A DNA stretch of 64,000 bases from Brevibacterium luteolum (GCF_013004595.1 NZ_JABEMC010000010.1:1-64000); one strand, 5' to 3'; positions 17,311 through 27,750 are shown, counted from the stretch's first letter. Numbers and translations: made by a program. Notes: generated from the letters alone by a model not told the origin.

Positions 17311-19053
17311 ATGACCGCACGTCCGCACTCGAACCTGCACCACGCTACTGCTCCGCTGCCCGGCCAGCCGGCCTCGACCGAGGAGTTCGACGGCCCGGTG
17401 CTCACTCTCGGCGAATCCGATCTGAGCCTGGCCGAGATGGTCGACGTCGCCCGGCACCGCCGCCGTATCACCCTCGCCCCGGCCGCCCAGGAGGCCTGCC
17501 GGGAGTCACGCGCCTGGCTCGATGATGTCATCGACCGAATGAAGGCAGGCGAGGACGTCGAGGCGATCTACTCGGTCAACACCGGTTTCGGCTCACTGGC
17601 CGGCCGGCAGGCGTTCCCCAGTGCCAGCGATGCCGCGGAGCTCTCCCGCCGGCTCATCCTCGCTGATGCCGCCGGCATCGGCCGGCTCGTCGATGAAGAG
17701 GTCGTCCGGGCCACCATGCTCATCCGCATCCAGTCGCTCATCGCCGGTCATTCGGCGATCTCCTGGCCGCTGGTCGAGGGGCTCGTCGCGATGCTGAATC
17801 ACGATGTGTGGCCGGCGGTGCCCGAATACGGTTCGCTCGGCGCTTCCGGAGATCTCATCCCGCTGGCCCACATCGCCCTCGTTCTCACCGGCCCGCCGAC
17901 CGGTGAGGATAAGCCTGAGGATTCCGGTGAGGCGGTGCTTGACGGGAAGATCGTGCCCGGCACCGAGGCGATGGCCGCCGCGGGCATCGACCGGGTGCCG
18001 GTCGGCGCCAAGGACGGGCTCGCACTTCTCAACGGCACCTCGTTCTCCCTCGCCCAGACCGCGCTCGCCGCCTGGGATGCGACGACGCTGTTGGAGACAG
18101 CGCTGGTGACGGCGTCGATGACGATCGAGGCGCTGCTGGGCTTCGGTGATGCGTTCATCGACGAACTGCACACTGTACGCAGGCAGCCCGGCCAGATCGC
18201 CGTCGCCGCCCGGATGCGGGAGCTCATGGCCGACTCCCAGCTCATCACCGGCAGCCGGGCCGCCGACCCGGACCGGCAGCCGCCGCAGGATGCGTACTCG
18301 CTGCGCTGTGTGCCGCAGGTGTTCGGCCCGGTCGCTGACACGCTCGACTTCACCATCGGGATCATCGAACGCGAACTCAACGCCGCAACCGACAACCCGC
18401 TCGTCTTCCCGCAGCTGCCGCGCCCACTCAAGGCCGTCTCCGGCGGGAACTTCCACGCCGAATACGTCGCCTTCGCCGCCGATTTCCTCTCGATCGCGGT
18501 CACCGAGATCGGCAACATCACCGAACGGCGGATCTTCCGCCTCGACGACGGGACGCTGAACCGTGGCCTGCCCGACATGCTCGTCGACTCCGCGCAGGTC
18601 GGCATGGACTGCGGGTTCATGCTGCCGCAGTATCTGGCCGCGGCCCTCGTCTCCGACTGCAAGACCCTTGCACACCCGGATGCCGTCGATTCGATCCCGA
18701 CGTCTGCGAACCAAGAGGACCACGTCTCGATGGCCAACAACGCCGGCCGTCACCTGCGCCAGATCGTGGCCAACATCGAAGCCGTCGTCGGCATCGAACT
18801 CCTCATGGCCGTCCAGGCCCTCGAACTGCGCGTAGCCGCCGGGCGTCCCGACGGCCGGTCCGTGACCCGCGAGGAGATCTCGTCTGCCGGCCGGCGCGTC
18901 ATCGACATGCTGCGCTCGACGACCGACACGCAGGGCCGCCCGATCGCCCACCTGACCCAGGACGTCGTGCTCTACCCGCAGGTCCGCACCGCAACTGCTC
19001 TCGTCAAGGATGGGGCTGTCGTGCGCGCCGCGGATGCTCAGGTGGCGCGCTGA
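17311..19053 (+). CDS. MIO-dependent aromatic amino acid lyase (HAL/PAL family), specificity unknown
   Basis: This 580-residue enzyme eliminates ammonia from an amino acid to give an aryl-acrylate. The MIO cofactor triad Ala178-Ser179-Gly180 lies in GSLGASGDLIPLAH. Catalytic Tyr87 (YSVNTGFG), the Asn of LLNGTSFS, QDAYSLRC with its carboxylate-binding Arg, and NQEDHVSM are all present. It aligns best with histidine ammonia-lyase, but the selectivity pair that is Ser-His in HAL (LVLSHAAGIG), and Phe-Leu or His-Leu in PAL/TAL, is Ala118-Asp119 here. It is therefore unlikely to be ordinary hutH, and no other hut gene is nearby. It lies between the P450 and an MFS carrier. Confidence 0.85.
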   Translation: MTARPHSNLHHATAPLPGQPASTEEFDGPVLTLGESDLSLAEMVDVARHRRRITLAPAAQEACRESRAWLDDVIDRMKAGEDVEAIYSVNTGFGSLAGRQAFPSASDAAELSRRLILADAAGIGRLVDEEVVRATMLIRIQSLIAGHSAISWPLVEGLVAMLNHDVWPAVPEYGSLGASGDLIPLAHIALVLTGPPTGEDKPEDSGEAVLDGKIVPGTEAMAAAGIDRVPVGAKDGLALLNGTSFSLAQTALAAWDATTLLETALVTASMTIEALLGFGDAFIDELHTVRRQPGQIAVAARMRELMADSQLITGSRAADPDRQPPQDAYSLRCVPQVFGPVADTLDFTIGIIERELNAATDNPLVFPQLPRPLKAVSGGNFHAEYVAFAADFLSIAVTEIGNITERRIFRLDDGTLNRGLPDMLVDSAQVGMDCGFMLPQYLAAALVSDCKTLAHPDAVDSIPTSANQEDHVSMANNAGRHLRQIVANIEAVVGIELLMAVQALELRVAAGRPDGRSVTREEISSAGRRVIDMLRSTTDTQGRPIAHLTQDVVLYPQVRTATALVKDGAVVRAADAQVAR

Positions 19054-19105
19054 GTCCTGCGCTGAGCCCGGCACTCGCCCTCAGGCCGTCTCCTGGCTGC
19101 AGCAG

Positions 19106-19163
19106 CTCGGCTGGCCACAGCAGGCAGCGGATCCCTCGGCTGGCTGCAGCAGGCAGCGGACTC
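19106..19163. repeat. 29-bp tandem repeat downstream of the lyase gene
   Basis: Two near-identical units starting CTCGGCTGGC and ending GCAGCGGAYYCC lie at 19106-19134 and from 19135, with a few substitutions. A further partial CCTGGCTGCAGCAG lies just upstream at about 19092. The 230-bp lyase-MFS spacer holds this repeat and the MFS ribosome site, and no gene. Confidence 0.75.
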
Positions 19164-19286
19164 CGCGGCTGCCAGCCTGGTGACCGGATACGATGGACTG
19201 TCGCCTGCCGCGCTGCGCACACCAGTCGCACGGGGCGCGCCGGTGCACCAGAACCCACGGCTGAGAGAAGGAGCGCGCTGCTTGCA

Positions 19287-20510
19287 ATGACCGCCCAGAG
19301 TGAGCCGTTTCGCACCAGCCGAGGCCTTGATGCGCTCGCGCTGGTCTGCCTCGTGCTCATCGCCGCGAGTCTGCGTCCAGCGGCCACCTCGCTGGGCCCG
19401 GTGCTGGCCGAGGTCACCGACGCCTTCGGCCTGACGGCCTGGCAGTCCGGGCTGCTCACTGCCTTCCCCGGCCTCGTCTTCGCCGCCTGCGGACTCATCG
19501 CCTTGCCGCTGCTGGAACGGGCAGGCCTGTTCGGGGCGCTGACGATCTCGTGTGCGTGCACGGCCACCGGTGTCATCGCCCGCGCCCTGTCGGACACCTG
19601 GCCGGGTTTCGCGACGCTGACGGTGCTCGCGCTCATCGGCATGGCGCTGGGCAACGTCGTCCTCCTCGTCTACGTCAAGGCCCGCTTCCCGGCCCGCGGC
19701 CAGCTCGCCGCGACCGTCTTCACCGTCTCGCTCGGCCTCGGCGCCACCCTGCCCTCGCTGCTGACCGCCCCGCTGACCGGGCAGGCTGGCACATGGCGGG
19801 TGGGTCTGGGCTTCTGGGCGGTCATCCCCGTCACTGCTCTGCTCGCCTGGCTCGTGCTGCGGGCTGCCGGCTCGGTGCCGCGCCTGGCTGGTCCTCCCGC
19901 TCCCGAGGCGGGCGGCACCCGCGTGCGCAAGCGCATCGTGGCCTCGCCGAAGGCCCGCTGGATGGCGCTGTTCTTCGGCTTCCAGTCCGTCAACGCCTAT
20001 GTGCAGTTCGGGTGGCTGCCCCAGATCTACCGCGACGGCGGCCTCGATGCCGTCGCCGCCGGGATCATGATCGGCATCGTCGCCTTCTCCGGCATCCCCG
20101 GCGGGTTCCTCGCCCCGCAGCTCATCGTCCGCGACATCTACCCACGCGCTTTCATCATCAGCTTCGCCGCCGCCTCGACCGCCGGCTACACCGGCCTGCT
20201 CATCAGCCCCGCTGCCGCACCGGTGATGTGGGCAGTGCTGCTGGCCTACGGCGGCTTCGCCTTCCCTGCCGTGCTCGCGCTCATCACCCGGCGCACGACC
20301 GATGTCACCGTCACCGCCTCGACCTCGGCATTCGTCCAGTCCGGCGGTTACATCCTCGCGGCCGTCTGCCCGATGATCGTCGGTGCGCTGCTCGGTCTGA
20401 CCGGCGGCTGGACGGCCCCGATCGTCTTCATGATCGGCATCAGCGTGCTCATGGGGCTGACCGGCGCACTGGCGGCAGCGCCGGGCAGCGTCGACGAGGA
20501 GCTCGTCTAG
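19287..20510 (+). CDS. MFS transporter, CynX/NimT-like
   Basis: This 407-residue inner-membrane carrier has twelve predicted helices. The N-terminal ASLRPAATSLGPVLAEVTDAFGLTAWQSGLLTAFPGLVFA stretch is characteristic of the CynX/NimT (cyanate / 2-nitroimidazole) branch of the MFS, whose members carry small organic anions or nitrogen heterocycles. AGAAGGAG lies upstream of ATG 19287. It follows the lyase on the same strand and is probably the uptake or efflux partner of that pathway. It converges on the reductase with only two bases between the stops. Confidence 0.88.
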   Translation: MTAQSEPFRTSRGLDALALVCLVLIAASLRPAATSLGPVLAEVTDAFGLTAWQSGLLTAFPGLVFAACGLIALPLLERAGLFGALTISCACTATGVIARALSDTWPGFATLTVLALIGMALGNVVLLVYVKARFPARGQLAATVFTVSLGLGATLPSLLTAPLTGQAGTWRVGLGFWAVIPVTALLAWLVLRAAGSVPRLAGPPAPEAGGTRVRKRIVASPKARWMALFFGFQSVNAYVQFGWLPQIYRDGGLDAVAAGIMIGIVAFSGIPGGFLAPQLIVRDIYPRAFIISFAAASTAGYTGLLISPAAAPVMWAVLLAYGGFAFPAVLALITRRTTDVTVTASTSAFVQSGGYILAAVCPMIVGALLGLTGGWTAPIVFMIGISVLMGLTGALAAAPGSVDEELV

Positions 20511-20512
20511 GC

Positions 20513-21682
20513 TCAGATGTCGAGGACGAGCCGGTCGGTCTGGGCACGTGAGACGCAGATCATCATCGTCTCCTGCGCCTCCTTCTCCTCACCGCTGAGC
20601 ACATGATCGCGGTGATCGGCCCGCCCCTGCAGGATCGTCGTCTCACACGTCCCGCACGTGCCCTTCTGACATGAGCTCAGCGTCCGCACCCCGGCAGCAC
20701 CCAGGGCTGCGAGGATCGACTGACCGCAGGCCACCTGCACTTCCGCGCCACTGGTCGTCTCGACGGTGAAGGCGGTATCCGCGCCCGAGGCGCCGGCCGC
20801 TTCGGCCTGACCGCTGCCGGTGGCCTCGACTGCCGGTGGGGCGTCGTCGTCGAAGTCCTCGAAGATCACCTCGATGCCCTCGGCCTCCATCCCGGCGGCG
20901 AGCGCGCGCATGAGCGGAACCGGCCCGCACGTGTAGACGACCGGACCGCACGCGGAGGCGACGGGACTGCCGCCGGTGCCCTCCGCCTCGGGCGCGGTGC
21001 TGCCGGACGGATGCGTGCTGGCGGTGGCGAACCAGTCGCGGGCCAAGGCAACGACATCGGGCCGACCGGTCTCGGCGGTGATGCGCACGTCGACGCACTC
21101 GGAGCCGTGGGAGTCGATGAGGTCGTCGGCGAAGGCCATGAGTTCGTTGCGGCGGCCGACGTAGATGAGGTGCCAGTCGAGGCCGGCGTCCTCGGCGTCG
21201 TGGATCATCGCGGAGATCGGGGTGATGCCGATCCCGCCGGCGACGAACAGCATCGGCGAGCGGCGCTGGTAGCCGAAGGTGTCGCGCGGGCCGCGGATGA
21301 GCAGGCTGGTGCAGTCGGCGAGGTGCTCGTGCAGCCAGTGGGAGCCGCCGCGGCCGGTCGGCTCGTTGAGGATCGCGACCCGCCAGCCGTCGCTGCCATC
21401 GGGTTTCGAGCACAGCGAGTAGTGGCGGATCGCCGGGCCGTCGGGCAGCGGGATCGCGACTTCGAGGTGCGCGCCGGGGGTGAACGCCGGGTCAGCGCCC
21501 AGCGGCGGGGCGAAGGTGATGGACAGGATGCCGCGGGCGACGGTCGTCAGTGATTCGATGCGGGCAGGTCTGAAGCCCTGCCGGATGAGCATGTCGATGT
21601 CCGGTCCGTCGAAGCTCGTGATCGACGGGCTGCCGGCGAGCGGCTGGGCCGGCTCGGTGCTGGTGTCTGCGAGTGCTCTCAC
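20513..21682 (-). CDS. Phthalate-dioxygenase-reductase-type oxidoreductase (flavin, NAD, 2Fe-2S)
   Basis: This 389-residue electron-transfer protein has a flavin-binding barrel (about 45-150, with HYSLCSKPDG), an NAD-binding domain (about 150-300, AGGIGITPISAMI and YTCGPVPLM) and a C-terminal plant-type [2Fe-2S] ferredoxin with CQKGTCGTC plus a distal Cys in MMICVSRA. The start is GTG 21682 with AGGAGG eight bases upstream; the long upstream open frame is antisense to the next gene. Such single-chain reductases feed Rieske oxygenases or P450s. No Rieske oxygenase is present, so the neighbouring P450 is the obvious partner. A Pro/Ala-rich linker separates the NAD and ferredoxin domains. Confidence 0.87.
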   Translation of the reverse strand: MRALADTSTEPAQPLAGSPSITSFDGPDIDMLIRQGFRPARIESLTTVARGILSITFAPPLGADPAFTPGAHLEVAIPLPDGPAIRHYSLCSKPDGSDGWRVAILNEPTGRGGSHWLHEHLADCTSLLIRGPRDTFGYQRRSPMLFVAGGIGITPISAMIHDAEDAGLDWHLIYVGRRNELMAFADDLIDSHGSECVDVRITAETGRPDVVALARDWFATASTHPSGSTAPEAEGTGGSPVASACGPVVYTCGPVPLMRALAAGMEAEGIEVIFEDFDDDAPPAVEATGSGQAEAAGASGADTAFTVETTSGAEVQVACGQSILAALGAAGVRTLSSCQKGTCGTCETTILQGRADHRDHVLSGEEKEAQETMMICVSRAQTDRLVLDI

Positions 21683-21862
21683 GCCTGTCCCCTCCTGCCG
21701 GCCGGCGGTCGCGGCGGCATCTGTGATCTGCCTCTCGGTGCTGTACATTCTCAGCGATCCGCGCCCGCGGAGGCGACGCCGGTTCCCGAGCGCTGAGAAA
21801 CTCCCACCCACCCGCATCCGAGCCCCGTTCCCTGGCGCCGATCGCGCTGTTACCGTGGCGGC

Positions 21863-22918
21863 ATGACCACACCCGATGCCGCCCGCCCAGCTGTCACCGC
21901 GCTGCTGTCCACCGACCGTCCGCTCGTCGGCGCCCCGATGGCCGGCGGTGCCACCACACCCCGGTTGGCGGCGACGATCGCTGCCGCAGGCGGGTTCCCG
22001 TTCCTGGCCGGCGGCTACCTCACCGCCGAGGCCCTGACCGTCCAGATCGATGAGTTCCGGCAGCTGGCCGGTGATGTGTCCTTCGGCGTCAATCTCTTCG
22101 TGCCCGGGCAGGCTGTCGTTGATGAGACTGCGTTTGCCGCCTATGCCGACCGGCTCGCCCCGCTGGCCGATGCGCTCGACGCGCCGATCAGCGTCCGCCC
22201 GGTGATGGACGATGACCATTTCGAGGAGAAGCTCCAGGCGCTGCTGGCCGACCCGGTTCCGGTGGTCTCGCTGACGTTCGGGCTCCCCGCCCCCGAGGCG
22301 GTTGCGCGTCTGCATGCGGTCGGCACCTGCGTGCTCGCCACGGTGACGGACGCGCCTGAGGCCGAGGCGGCGGCCGGGATCGGCTGCGATGGTCTCGTCG
22401 TGCAGGGCAGCCGGGCTGGCGGGCATGCCGGCACACATGATCCGCTGCAGGCGGTGGCCGAGGTTGAGACCGCTGATCTGGTGCGCGAGGTGCGTGAGCG
22501 GGTGGATCTGCCGGTCATCGCCGCTGGTGGTGTCGACGGTCCCGAGGCGGTGGCCGCCCTGCTCGAGGCCGGTGCCCTGGCCGTGCAGGTCGGCACGCTG
22601 CTGCTGCGCACGCATGAGGCCGGCACCTCGGCGGTGCACCGGCAGGCACTCGCCGACCCAGACTTCACCCAGACCGCACTGACCCGGGCGTTCACCGGGC
22701 GGCTGGCTCGGGGTCTGCGCAACCGGTTCATCGACGACTACGCCGCTTCTGCTCCGCCTGCCTATCCGCAGGTCCATCACCTGACCAAGCCCATCCGCAC
22801 CGCGGCGGCGAAGGCAGGCCAGCCCGATTGGGTGCACCTGTGGGCCGGGACGGGCTGGCAGTCGACGCGCGAGGAGCCGGCTGCTGAGACGCTCGCCCGG
22901 TTGACCCCGCCGCGCTGA
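21863..22918 (+). CDS. Nitronate monooxygenase / 2-nitropropane dioxygenase family
   Basis: This 351-residue FMN-dependent TIM-barrel enzyme has the APMAGG opening strand at 24-29 and the class I motif QGSRAGGHAGTH with the catalytic His188, followed by PVIAAGGVDG and the FMN phosphate loop QVGTLLLRT. Class I enzymes oxidise alkyl nitronates such as propionate-3-nitronate, protecting against nitro-toxins. It is divergent from the reductase over 180 bp and converges with the gamma-glutamyltransferase gene. It could detoxify or process a nitro compound carried by the NimT-like transporter; that is inference from proximity. Confidence 0.85.
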   Translation: MTTPDAARPAVTALLSTDRPLVGAPMAGGATTPRLAATIAAAGGFPFLAGGYLTAEALTVQIDEFRQLAGDVSFGVNLFVPGQAVVDETAFAAYADRLAPLADALDAPISVRPVMDDDHFEEKLQALLADPVPVVSLTFGLPAPEAVARLHAVGTCVLATVTDAPEAEAAAGIGCDGLVVQGSRAGGHAGTHDPLQAVAEVETADLVREVRERVDLPVIAAGGVDGPEAVAALLEAGALAVQVGTLLLRTHEAGTSAVHRQALADPDFTQTALTRAFTGRLARGLRNRFIDDYAASAPPAYPQVHHLTKPIRTAAAKAGQPDWVHLWAGTGWQSTREEPAAETLARLTPPR

Positions 22919-22921
22919 GGG

Positions 22922-24814
22922 TCACCGTCCGGCGGCGTATCCCTGCATGCCGCGTGAGTTCGCGGCCGCCTGCATGATCCCGGTCTCCGGGTCGCAGGTG
23001 ACGCAGGAGAGCCGACCGAGTGACCAGTCCCCTGCCCGGGAGACGTCGTGGCCGCGGGCGATGAGCCCGGCGATGACCTCATCGCCGAGCCGGTCCTCAA
23101 CCACAACGCCGCCGGGAGTCCAGGTGCGCGGCCAGAACGAGCCCGGCAGCGCGGTCGTGTGGAACGCCGGTGCGTCAATCGCCTGCTGCGGGGTGTAGCC
23201 GCCGACGAGCATCCGCAGGATCGCCAGCAGCTGCCACTGATCCTGCTGATCCCCGCCCGGCGTGCCGATGGCGATCACCGGTGTGCCGCCACGGCTGATG
23301 AGCGTCGGGGTGAGCGTCGTACGCGGGCGCTTGCCGGCGGCCAGCCGGGAGGGGGAGTCCTCATCGAGCCACATCATCTGCAGACGGGTGCCGAGGCAGA
23401 AGCCGAGGGCTGGGATGAGCGGGGAGGACTGCAGCCAGCCACCGGACGGGGTGGCGGAGATGATGTTGCCCCACCGATCGATGACATCGAGATGACAGGT
23501 GTCGCCGCGCACCGCACGCGGGGTGGCGTTCGTCTGCATCGTCGGCTCACCGGCACCGGCTGCCGAACCGACAGAGGCTCCCGCATCGGCACCGACCGCC
23601 TGGGCCGGCAGCTCGAACTCATCACCGGTCACCAGCGGCGGCACGAAACCAGGCTCGCTTGCGTCGCGGAGCCCGGGCCGGAAGTCGAGGGAGGCCCACT
23701 CGCTGATGAGCTCGCGCCGGCTGGCCGCGTACTCCTCACTCAGCAGAGTCTCCAGATCGACCTCTCCGTGACCGTAGTGGGTATCGCGGTCGGCGAGCGC
23801 GAGCTTGAGAGCTTCGAGGATCGTGTGCGCGCCGCGCTCGGTCGACGGGTCGAGGTCCGCGTCTTCGAAGCCGTCGAGGATCCGCAGGGTCTGCAGCAGC
23901 ACCGGGCCCTGCCCCCACGGGCCGGTCTTGGCGATCGTGTGGCCGCGGAACTCGATCGACACCGGCTCCTCGTACCCGGCTGAGAACCCGGCCGTGTCCT
24001 CGACGGTGAGCACCCCGGCGTGCATGGTGCCACTTGAGTGCATGTGCGGTTCGCGGATGAACGCGGCGGCTTCTTCGGCGACGAAGCCCTCGCGCCACTC
24101 CCGCCTGACCGCCTCGATCCGGGCGACCCGCACGTCGCGATCAGCCCCACCGTCCCCGGCAGCCCCGCTATCCCCAGCCGGCCCGGCCTCATCGCCAGCC
24201 GCCAGCAGCCGCCTGAGCGTGCCCGCATACCCGGGCATCCTCACAAGATCACCGGGCTCGGGCACCTGACCGCCGGGCAGCCATTGCGCGGCTGAACTGG
24301 GCCAGTGCGCCCGGAACGTCTCAGCTGCCGCAGCGACCGCAGCACAGGTGCCGGCGTGGATCGGGTGGCCGTTCTCGGCGTAGCCGATCGCGTATGCGAG
24401 GACATCGGCGATGTCCCAGCTGCCGTGATCGCGCAGCAGCACCAGCCACGCATCGACCGCACCCGGTACGGCCGCAGCCAGCGCTCCGGCACCAGGGACC
24501 ATGTCGAGGCCCTCGGCACGGAAGTGCTCGATCGTCGCCCCGGCCGGGGCTGGGCCCTGACCCATGAGCACCTGCGGCACCGGCGCCTCGGCGGTGGCGA
24601 ACAGGCCGGTCATATCCCCGCCGGGGCCGTTGAGGTGGGGTTCGACGACGTGGAGGACGAACCCGGCCGCGACCGCTGCGTCGAAGGCGTTGCCGCCGCG
24701 TTCGAGGACCGCCTGCGCGGTCTGGGTGGCCAGCCAGTGGGTTGAGGCGCTCATGCCGAAGGTGCCCTGCAGCGTGGGGCGGGTGGTGGGATCCGGCGGT
24801 GGGGTGAACGTCAC
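22922..24814 (-). CDS. Gamma-glutamyltransferase-family Ntn hydrolase
   Basis: This 630-residue protein of the GGT family is synthesised as a proenzyme and cleaves itself before a conserved threonine. The probable nucleophile is the Thr in GDTCHLDVIDRWGNIISAT (GGT usually has TTH.SVVD..GN). The substrate-loop SGGWLQSSP and GTPGGDQQ motifs are also present. A short Asp/Gly-rich insertion lies near residues 205-225, and there is no signal peptide, so it is likely cytosolic. This fits cephalosporin-acylase-like or opine/oxamate-type GGT homologues as well as a true GGT; substrate is uncertain. Confidence 0.85.
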   Translation of the reverse strand: MTFTPPPDPTTRPTLQGTFGMSASTHWLATQTAQAVLERGGNAFDAAVAAGFVLHVVEPHLNGPGGDMTGLFATAEAPVPQVLMGQGPAPAGATIEHFRAEGLDMVPGAGALAAAVPGAVDAWLVLLRDHGSWDIADVLAYAIGYAENGHPIHAGTCAAVAAAAETFRAHWPSSAAQWLPGGQVPEPGDLVRMPGYAGTLRRLLAAGDEAGPAGDSGAAGDGGADRDVRVARIEAVRREWREGFVAEEAAAFIREPHMHSSGTMHAGVLTVEDTAGFSAGYEEPVSIEFRGHTIAKTGPWGQGPVLLQTLRILDGFEDADLDPSTERGAHTILEALKLALADRDTHYGHGEVDLETLLSEEYAASRRELISEWASLDFRPGLRDASEPGFVPPLVTGDEFELPAQAVGADAGASVGSAAGAGEPTMQTNATPRAVRGDTCHLDVIDRWGNIISATPSGGWLQSSPLIPALGFCLGTRLQMMWLDEDSPSRLAAGKRPRTTLTPTLISRGGTPVIAIGTPGGDQQDQWQLLAILRMLVGGYTPQQAIDAPAFHTTALPGSFWPRTWTPGGVVVEDRLGDEVIAGLIARGHDVSRAGDWSLGRLSCVTCDPETGIMQAAANSRGMQGYAAGR

Positions 24815-24924
24815 GGCAGCTCCTTCGCATCGGCTGCCTTCAGCCTACCGGTCACGCAGCCGCACCGCGCCCGAGGCGCTGGCCACCTGAAGAGACGGCG
24901 AGCGGACCGCCCCTTCTGTGCTAT

Positions 24925-24940
24925 GTTCGTGGATACGAAC
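24925..24940. promoter_or_regulatory. Palindrome in the nrdI promoter
   Basis: GTTCGT-GGAT-ACGAAC, a perfect 6-bp inverted repeat, lies 37 bases before the nrdI start. It overlaps a possible -10 element (TATGTT). It does not match the NrdR box consensus or the actinobacterial LexA box orientation, so the cognate factor is unknown. Confidence 0.45.
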
Positions 24941-24976
24941 TTCATTCTTCGCTATCACTAACTGCAGGAGGTTGCG

Positions 24977-26538
<1,562 letters not shown>

Positions 26539-26596
26539 CGACCGGCCGGGGCCGGATGGTCGGAACTCCGCCACCTGGTCCCAGCCATCTGCTGGT

Positions 26597-26812
26597 TCAG
26601 TGCTTCTCGACAGCTTTCCAGCCGAGCAGCGCGCCGCCGATGAGCCCCAGCACGCCGAGCGCGATCATCGTGTACTGAACAGGTGAACCGGCGAAGGGGG
26701 AATTGAAGCTCGTGCCGACCGTCCACCCGAGCACCAGGAGGAGACCGACGACGACGAGCACAGCACCGATGATCATTCTGCGCCGGTGGATGCGGACGTG
26801 CTTCTCAGCCAT
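26597..26812 (-). CDS. Small two-helix membrane protein
   Basis: This is a 71-residue protein from ATG 26812 with a basic N-terminus (MAEKHVRIHRRR), one helix at about 13-32 and a second at about 46-66, and a short polar loop (GTSFNSPFAGSPVQ). The family is not recognised, but length and layout resemble small actinobacterial membrane proteins of unknown function. It is convergent with nrdF and divergent from the DUF308 protein. Confidence 0.65.
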   Translation of the reverse strand: MAEKHVRIHRRRMIIGAVLVVVGLLLVLGWTVGTSFNSPFAGSPVQYTMIALGVLGLIGGALLGWKAVEKH

Positions 26813-26984
26813 GAGGCAGTACCCGTTTCTGTCGAGGATCCGGCGGCACCGGAAGCGTGTCCGGCTCAGCGTACGGCACGTGCCTGGCAATTCACCCGGG
26901 AATACCCGCCACGCCTGCGTCGTTGCCCAGTGCAGGAGAACCGCCGGCCGCATCCCGTCCAGCGGCCGGAGAACAGGAGCCCCC

Positions 26985-27689
26985 GTGACCAGCCCCTCCG
27001 CTGACAGCCACAGCAATCCGCTCGCCGCCCTGCAGCGCCGTGCCCGCAACGGCCTCGTCATCCAGGGTGTGCTCGCCCTGCTCATCGGGGTCATCATGGT
27101 CGTCTGGCCGGGCGCGAGCCTGCAGGTCTTCGCCTGGCTGATGGCCGCTTGGCTCATCGTCAACGGCATCCTGGGACTCGGTGCCTGGCTGCGCGGACGC
27201 ACCACCGGCGGCCGCGGCGGCGGGGCGCTGGCCTTTGCCGGCATCCTCTCCCTCGTCCTCGGCATCATCGTGCTGCTGCTGCCGGAGACCGCCGTGTTCG
27301 CGATCGTGCTGTTCATCGCCTTCTGGGCGCTGGTGCTCGGCCTCATGCAGGTCTTCGGCGCGTTTGCCTTCCGCCGCATGGGCGCGCGCAGCTGGTGGAT
27401 CATGCTCATCAGCGGCATCGCCGGTGTGGCGATCGGCTTGCTGCTCGTCATCAATCCCGCGGCCGGCGCGGTCTCGCTGCTGTGGCTCATCGCCGCGTTC
27501 CTCATGCTCGCCGGCGTCATCGCGATCGTGCTCGGCCTCCGCATCGGCCGTGCCACCCTGCCGAGTGCCCCGGCCGGCTTCGGCCGCACCGGATTCGGAC
27601 CGGCCGGCCACGGCGGCCCCGTCGTGGAGTCCGAGACCGTCGACAATCCCGACGAGGACGACCCGGGCCAGCCGCCCCAGCTGCGGTGA
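26985..27689 (+). CDS. HdeD/DUF308-family membrane protein
   Basis: This 234-residue protein from GTG 26985 (AGGAG upstream) has six predicted membrane helices in three repeated hairpins. The repeats GVLALLIGVIMVVWPGASLQV, GILSLVLGIIVLLLPETAV and GIAGVAIGLLLVINPAAG show the 'G.......P' repeat of the HdeD/DUF308 family. HdeD is linked to acid stress in enterobacteria; the actinobacterial role is unknown. The C-terminal 40 residues are polar and probably cytoplasmic. A strong bidirectional terminator follows. Confidence 0.82.
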   Translation: MTSPSADSHSNPLAALQRRARNGLVIQGVLALLIGVIMVVWPGASLQVFAWLMAAWLIVNGILGLGAWLRGRTTGGRGGGALAFAGILSLVLGIIVLLLPETAVFAIVLFIAFWALVLGLMQVFGAFAFRRMGARSWWIMLISGIAGVAIGLLLVINPAAGAVSLLWLIAAFLMLAGVIAIVLGLRIGRATLPSAPAGFGRTGFGPAGHGGPVVESETVDNPDEDDPGQPPQLR

Positions 27690-27712
27690 CGACCGCCTCG
27701 GGACCGGACACC

Positions 27713-27750
27713 ACAGCGCCGCCGCAGGATCGCTCCTGCGGCGGCGCTGT
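27713..27750. terminator. Strong bidirectional terminator hairpin
   Basis: ACAGCGCCGCCGCAGGA and TCCTGCGGCGGCGCTGT form a perfect 17-bp stem with loop TCGC between two convergent genes (stops at 27689 and 27763). There is no clear T-tract, as is common in high-GC actinobacteria. Confidence 0.85.

Noticed and set aside
17311-19053. Histidine utilisation locus (hutH)
   Set aside because: No hutU, hutI or hutG nearby, and the histidine-binding Ser-His pair is replaced by Ala-Asp.
17163-19163. CRISPR array
   Set aside because: The units are directly adjacent tandem repeats without spacers, and only two to three copies exist.
20513-22837. A 774-codon minus-strand frame
   Set aside because: The C-terminal half is the reductase; the rest is antisense to the nitronate monooxygenase. 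GTG 21682 with AGGAGG is the start.
24925-24940. LexA/SOS box before nrdI
   Set aside because: The actinobacterial SOS box has GAAC-N4-GTTC arms; here the arms are in the opposite order.
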